A stretch of 5,001 nucleotides of DNA, from assembly GCA_002862265.1 (NCBI GenBank), contig PKCQ01000211.1:1-5001 (forward strand). Direction: 5' to 3'. This document shows, piece by piece, positions 1 to 5,001 of the stretch (position 1 is its first letter; each line of letters begins with the position of its first letter). The notes under the pieces were generated by a model. The model did no database searches. It saw nothing but the letters and a program-made list of their open reading frames with translations, and was not told the DNA's origin. A program made the translations under genes and the position numbers. This stretch comes from Planctomycetaceae bacterium. GTDB taxonomy: Bacteria; Planctomycetota; Planctomycetia; Pirellulales; Pirellulaceae.

Positions 1-1736
1 ACCACAAGTTCGACGCGATCACCATCCGCGACTACTACTCAATGGCGGCCGTGTTTCAGGCCGTCGAATTTGGCAGCCGGTTTCCCGAACTGTCAGAAGA
101 CCATCCGCGCCGCGTCCGAGGCAAAGAACTGTACGCGGAGATCTTCAAGCTGCATGGAAAGCTGCTGCCAATGGGACCTTGGGAAGAGGACTGGTTCGGC
201 TACAAGGAACTGCACGTTGCCCCGAAGACAACACAGAAAGTCCGCATCACTTTTAATTGGCGCGGAGTACGGCTGGACGAAATTGAAATCTTCGGCCCCG
301 CCGACCGACACAAGAATCTCGCCCTCGCTACGGAAGGTACGAAAGCGTTCAGTCCATCTGACATGGCGGTGATTCGCGCTGACCTGCACAACGTCAACGA
401 CGGCGAGTTTGGCACTCAGGCATGGGGGGCAAAGACACCTAAGGAAAGCAAGGACAAACCGTGGATCGAGTTTACCTTCACGAAGCCTCACGAGATCGAC
501 CGCATCCGGCTCAGCACCAACCGCGAAGATTTCTTTGAGACCGACTATCTGCAGAACCTGAATAAGTACAATTTCGGAGACTATCGAGTTGAAGTTCAGA
601 CAGCCGACGGCGAGTGGCGGCAAATTGCTTCGACGATGGCGTTCGGCCAAATGAACAAGAAGCATCCATCGCGAGCGGGATTACTGACACAGCTTCAGAA
701 ATTGATTGAACAGGTAAATGAAGAGGGACCGCAGCCCAGCTTTGTTGCTCGCTTCATCAGGCCGGTCAAGACGCATGTGCTGGGAAGGGGCAGTCCCGAA
801 AACCCTCGTTATGAAGTATTTCCTGCGGGCATCGAGGTGCTCGATGGCAATCTGCACATCGAGCCAAACGCGTCCGGTCGTCAGCGTCGTAAAGCCTTCG
901 CCCAGTGGCTTACCGATCCAGCCAATCCACTGACGTCACGCGTGGCTGCCAACCGTATCTGGCACCATATCTTTGGACGCGGCATCGTAGCAACGACGAG
1001 CGACTTCGGTGCAGCGGGCGCACCACCGACGCACCCCGAACTGCTGGACTGGCTCGCAGCAGAGTTCCGTGATCCCACCACGTCGCCGTCTGCTCGACCT
1101 TGGTCAATCAAGCACATGATTCGTCTAATGGTGACGTCCGAAGCGTTCCGTCAATCGAGTCTGCCGAGTGATGGAGGCCTTGCCGCGGATGCTGATTCCA
1201 CTTTGCTTTGGCGCTACTCGCCGAAACGCGTCGAGGCGGAAGTGATTCGTGATTCCATCCTGCAAGCCTCCGGTTCTCTGGATCGCATGATCGGTGGGCG
1301 CAGCTACCGCATCCACAACGTCAAGCAGCGTTACGGCCAATGGGAAGTCAAAGACAATCACGGTTCGGAAACCTGGCGACGCATGATCTATCAAGAACGC
1401 ATGCGGCGCGTTGACGATCGAATGTTTACGGCTTTCGACTTCCCGGACTGCGGCCAGGTCCGTGCTCGGCGCCCTGTCTCGACCACGCCGCTGCAGGCTC
1501 TCAACCTGATGAACAGCAATTTCGTATTGAATCAAACGAAACGCATCGCCGACCGAGCCATCGAAGAAGCGGACGGAGACGAAGAGAAGTCGATCGACCG
1601 CTGTTTTCAATTATTGCTCGGACGGTTGCCCAACAAGCAGGAGCGCGAAGCGTGTCTCTCGCTGGCAAAGAAAGAGAACCTCTCATTCGTCTGCCGAGCG
1701 CTCATTAATGCCAACGAATTCGCCTTTCTTCCATAG
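1..1736 (+). CDS. DUF1549/DUF1553 planctomycete protein with discoidin-like insert (5' end outside window)
   Basis: This is a partial gene. The frame is open from base 3 and begins HKFDAITIRDYYS, which matches the end of a DUF1549 domain (usual motif CHDHKFDPI..DYY), so the ATG at base 42 is internal and not the real start. Counting from that ATG, residues about 68-197 form a discoidin/F5-8C-like beta module (cues VRLDEIEIFG, NVNDGEFG, WIEFTF, YRVEVQTADGEWRQIAS). Residues about 240-270 carry the THVLGRGSPENP segment that usually precedes DUF1553. Residues about 281-545 are DUF1553 (FAQWLTDPANPLTSRVAANR, NRIWHHIFGRGIV, FGAAGAPPTHPELLDWLA, RRPVSTTPLQALNLMN, LLLGRLPNKQE). Family members often have an N-terminal cytochrome c-like domain (PSD1); no CxxCH heme motif is in the visible part. 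The family is typically exported, and its activity is not established; the discoidin-like module suggests glycan or surface binding (inference). It ends in TAG, 12 bases before the DUF1501 start, indicating one operon. Confidence 0.93.
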   Translation, partial: HKFDAITIRDYYSMAAVFQAVEFGSRFPELSEDHPRRVRGKELYAEIFKLHGKLLPMGPWEEDWFGYKELHVAPKTTQKVRITFNWRGVRLDEIEIFGPADRHKNLALATEGTKAFSPSDMAVIRADLHNVNDGEFGTQAWGAKTPKESKDKPWIEFTFTKPHEIDRIRLSTNREDFFETDYLQNLNKYNFGDYRVEVQTADGEWRQIASTMAFGQMNKKHPSRAGLLTQLQKLIEQVNEEGPQPSFVARFIRPVKTHVLGRGSPENPRYEVFPAGIEVLDGNLHIEPNASGRQRRKAFAQWLTDPANPLTSRVAANRIWHHIFGRGIVATTSDFGAAGAPPTHPELLDWLAAEFRDPTTSPSARPWSIKHMIRLMVTSEAFRQSSLPSDGGLAADADSTLLWRYSPKRVEAEVIRDSILQASGSLDRMIGGRSYRIHNVKQRYGQWEVKDNHGSETWRRMIYQERMRRVDDRMFTAFDFPDCGQVRARRPVSTTPLQALNLMNSNFVLNQTKRIADRAIEEADGDEEKSIDRCFQLLLGRLPNKQEREACLSLAKKENLSFVCRALINANEFAFLP

Positions 1737-1748
1737 GCTTAATCGATC

Positions 1749-3251
<1,503 letters not shown>

Positions 3252-3308
3252 CGTCCACCAAGATCTATGACCAACTTCCTCCCCGTTTCGAAGAGGGTTG
3301 CGACCGTA
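3252..3308. other. Tail-to-tail junction between DUF1501 operon and broken TolC gene
   Basis: These 57 bases separate the DUF1501 stop from the point where the - strand TolC-like reading loses family resemblance (after LFRDRLIP). The - strand frame stays open through it and into the antisense of DUF1501, to about base 3174, but the resulting peptide (YGRNPLRNGEEVG...) does not look like an outer membrane factor C-terminus. Another - strand frame reads LFETGRKLVIDLGGR and stops at a TAG at 3248-3250, overlapping the DUF1501 stop; this faintly resembles TolC C-terminal sequence but could be chance. No strong stem plus T-run terminator is visible in either direction; only a 4-bp CCTC/GAGG pairing is present. 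Confidence 0.5.
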
Positions 3309-4112
3309 CGGAATCAATCGGTCGCGGAACAAGTCGAGCTGTTCTTTGGCTGCGTACGCCGACGCGACTTGTCGTCGAAGTTGACCTCTCAGGCGATCAC
3401 GCTCTGCCTCACGAAGATGGATAGTGCTGTTTCGTTGATGGGCGGCTTCGCGAACACCACCGTTTATCTTGTCTCGCCAGATCGGCAAACTCACTCCGAC
3501 CGAGAAGTTGATGTTGTCGTGGCCGTTGGCGACTGGGCTGATGACATTCTGGTCGTCGCTGATAATCGAGTACCCGAGACCAAGCTGAGAGTCCGGATAC
3601 TGCTGGAGACAGTCCAAGGTCTGCTTTGCTCGATCACGGGCAATCTCCGCTGCGAGTCCTTGCAAGCTTGGATTGCATTGCTCGGCTTCGGCGACTAGCA
3701 GCTCAAGGTCGGGTACGATGTTGTTAGTGTCTAGTTCTTCGAAGGCAGTTGGCATCAGATGCATCGGTTGACGAACGAGTGTTCCAAGGTCCGCTCGAGC
3801 TTGCTCCTTTTGGCGGCTTAGGGAGATCAATTGGTCGTCAAGCTTGTCGCCTTCCATCTCCGCCCGAAGAATGTCTTGTTGGCTTCCGCCAGTTTTGTAG
3901 CGAGCCTCGGCGATGGTGATGAGATCGCCGACGAGTTCTTGGTTCTCTTCAACGATCTCAATCAGGCGGTCAGCGAGCCAGAGTTCGTAGTAAGCCAATT
4001 GGACGGCTTCAACGATTTCTCGCTCTGCCTTCGCGACCTCTGATGCAGCAACTTGCGCTTCGCGCTGTGCCACCAAGCCTCGGGCTTTTAGCTTCTCGGG
4101 CCAGGGTACTTT

Positions 4113-4664
4113 TTATGCGAGACTGAATTGATGTCCGACACGTCCGCCGGCTGTTTGAAGTGCCTGATCGTGAATAGGCCAGAACGTGTTTCCGATCACC
4201 GGATCGTCGAGCGATGTCACTTGCGGAATTCGATGGTTCAGCGCGGCGACGCGTTGTCTTGCGGCCTGAATACGAGGATGAACCGACAGGGCTTGGGCGA
4301 TGAGTGATTGGAGGTCAGTTATTGATTCAGTTGCGATTGGTAGTGGACGAGGCGACGAGTCCTCATCCTCAGGACTCGTCGCCTCGTCCACTACGCCATT
4401 AATTTCGACAGAATTCTTTTCCGAATCCTGTTCGGTACGGAAGCTTGCCGAACGAATAATCGATGTTTGGGGGCTCGGTGCCGCTTCTGCTGGCGAAACA
4501 TCTCCTGGCACTGGAGCTCGCGCATTTTTTACTGCGAACATGAGAACTGGATGCGATTTGCAACCAGGATTTGCGAGGCAAACACCAAGAACCATTAGGT
4601 GGAACAACGATCGGCCAGCCCAATCGAGTGGTTCCTTTTCGATCTTGGTGACTTTCCCTGTCAT
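4113..4664 (-). pseudogene. TolC/CusC-like outer membrane factor, N-terminal fragment ending at premature TAA
   Basis: A 183-residue reading from the ATG at 4664. Residues 20-34 are hydrophobic (LFHLMVLGVCLANPG) and followed by Cys35. This resembles a lipoprotein signal, which CusC-type proteins often have, but NPGC is a poor lipobox. Residues 36-115 are a Pro/Ser/Glu/Asp-rich linker longer than expected and containing the palindrome at 4340-4394. The outer membrane factor domain begins at about 117 with LQSLIAQALSVHPRIQAARQRVAAL and DDPVIGNTFWP, and the fragment stops at HQFSLA followed by TAA. Relatives usually have Gln at this point (QKxPWPxKL); CAA to TAA is a single base change, and the frame continues with KVPWPEKL. 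The gene is therefore split by a nonsense codon. The fragment alone lacks the barrel and channel helices. A weak GGAA lies about 9 bases before the ATG. It is divergent from the Cys-rich gene at 4793. Sequencing error remains an alternative. Confidence 0.8.
4340..4394. repeat. Perfect 24-bp inverted repeat with 7-base loop
   Basis: The left arm is 4340-4363 and the right arm 4371-4394; they are exact reverse complements with loop CATCCTC (4364-4370). The arm core is GGACGAGGCGACGAGTCC, itself built from GACGAG-like units. It lies within the TolC-like gene and is translated as an acidic/Pro-Ser stretch (VVDEATSPEDEDSSPRPLP) in the linker before the channel domain. A perfect stem of this length is far beyond chance in a 5-kb window. 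There is no T-run beside it, so it does not look like an ordinary intrinsic terminator. It could be a small palindromic repeat element inserted in frame into a tolerant linker; whether it is dispersed in the genome cannot be seen here. Confidence 0.9.
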
Positions 4665-4727
4665 CGAATTCCGGTCAGAAAAGCGCGATTAAGTGTGTAA
4701 GGATAGATGATCCGGCTCAAATCGAAC

Positions 4728-4756
4728 TTGATCCACAATCGGCCCGCAGTGATACT
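4728..4756 (+). promoter_or_regulatory. Candidate sigma70-type promoter for the Cys-rich gene
   Basis: TTGATC (4728-4733) and GATACT (4751-4756) are separated by exactly 17 bases; each matches four of six consensus positions. The implied transcription start is near 4763, giving a leader of about 30 bases before the ATG at 4793. The leader shows no clear Shine-Dalgarno. The location between two divergent genes makes a promoter expected here. This is a consensus match only; planctomycete promoters are poorly defined, and no metal-regulator operator was recognised. Confidence 0.4.
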
Positions 4757-4792
4757 TAAAGCTGTCCCTCCGAGCTTCTATCGGGCTCTACC

Positions 4793-5001
4793 ATGAAAAA
4801 ATTCCATCCAATCCGCACTGCCGTCACAATCGGACTAATTATCACAATGATGATCCAGCCGATGGTGGTCGTTGCCTCTGCGCCAATTGATGGCAAGCCA
4901 GGTACGCCGAAGTGCACGGAGACAACTACCGCTTGCGAAGGCTGCGGATGTTGCGAGGTCCAATCCCCGGGCGGGCGGTGTTGCTGTTGCGGCGGCAGCG
5001 A
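4793..5001 (+). CDS. Small exported cysteine-rich protein, N-terminal part (3' end outside window)
   Basis: The ATG at 4793 opens a frame that is still open at the window edge (69 complete codons). It starts MKKFHPIRTAVTIGLIITMM and continues hydrophobic to MVVVASA (24-30), a typical Sec signal peptide with possible cleavage at or near Ala28-Ala30. The mature part has nine cysteines among residues 41-66, clustered as CEGCGCC (48-54) and CCCC (63-66), with Gly, Thr and Pro around them. I do not recognise a family. The clustering suggests binding of soft metals such as copper or zinc, or dense disulfides (inference). Its position, divergent from a CusC/CzcC-like outer membrane factor, gives mild support to a metal-related role. 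The start is chosen because it places the Lys-rich n-region directly before the hydrophobic core. Total length is unknown. Confidence 0.72.
   Translation, partial: MKKFHPIRTAVTIGLIITMMIQPMVVVASAPIDGKPGTPKCTETTTACEGCGCCEVQSPGGRCCCCGGS

Noticed and set aside
93..665. Long - strand open frame (190 codons) opposite the DUF1553 gene.
   Set aside because: The opposite strand encodes conserved DUF1549 and discoidin-like sequence, and the - strand product has no family features.
3267..3698. Open + strand frame of 143 residues just downstream of DUF1501, which could be read as a third operon gene.
   Set aside because: It is fully antisense to the TolC-like coding sequence, whose - strand translation shows clear family motifs. 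The + strand product has no recognisable features.
4113..4115. Recoding of TAA as an amino acid (alternative code or programmed readthrough).
   Set aside because: There is only one such codon, no recognisable recoding signal, and the gene is also truncated at its other end, so pseudogene decay is simpler.
4300..4692. + strand open frame of 130 residues opposite the TolC N-terminus.
   Set aside because: The - strand reading contains a signal-like segment and the start of the outer membrane factor domain. The + strand frame looks like a shadow and overlaps the divergent intergenic region.
4665..4792. A promoter for the TolC-like gene on the - strand of the divergent intergenic region.
   Set aside because: TTGAGC-type hexamers exist but no pairing with a good -10 at 16-18 bases was found, so nothing was annotated.

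Overview
The window looks like chromosomal DNA of a planctomycete, probably Pirellulales/Rhodopirellula-like. The main reason is the adjacent pair of a DUF1549/DUF1553 protein and a Tat-exported DUF1501 protein, an arrangement greatly expanded in that phylum. Moderate GC and the absence of clear Shine-Dalgarno sites fit, but I cannot name the species.

Layout. (1) Bases 1-1736, + strand: the 3' part of a DUF1549/DUF1553 gene that enters from the left edge, with a discoidin-like (F5/8 type C) module between its two family domains. (2) Bases 1749-3251, + strand: a complete DUF1501 gene 12 bases downstream, almost certainly co-transcribed with the first. (3) Bases 3252-3308: a short stretch with no gene assigned, where the + strand operon meets a - strand gene tail to tail. 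(4) About 3309-4664, - strand: a TolC-family outer membrane factor of the CusC/CzcC (heavy-metal efflux) type. It is broken: an in-frame TAA interrupts a conserved motif, and the C-terminal end of the family is missing where the gene meets the DUF1501 operon. A perfect 24-bp inverted repeat lies in its N-terminal linker. (5) Bases 4665-4792: a divergent intergenic region with a plausible sigma70-type promoter facing right. (6) Bases 4793-5001, + strand: the start of a small exported, very cysteine-rich protein that runs off the right edge.

How the genes relate. The DUF1553/DUF1501 pair is probably an envelope or periplasmic unit whose biochemical role is not established. The TolC relic and the divergent Cys-rich protein may be what remains of, or the left border of, a metal-efflux locus continuing to the right; that link is inferred from position and Cys content only. 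I see no wholly new system. The points most worth a second look are the decayed TolC gene, the perfect palindrome inside it, the abrupt loss of its 3' end, and the Cys-rich exported protein.
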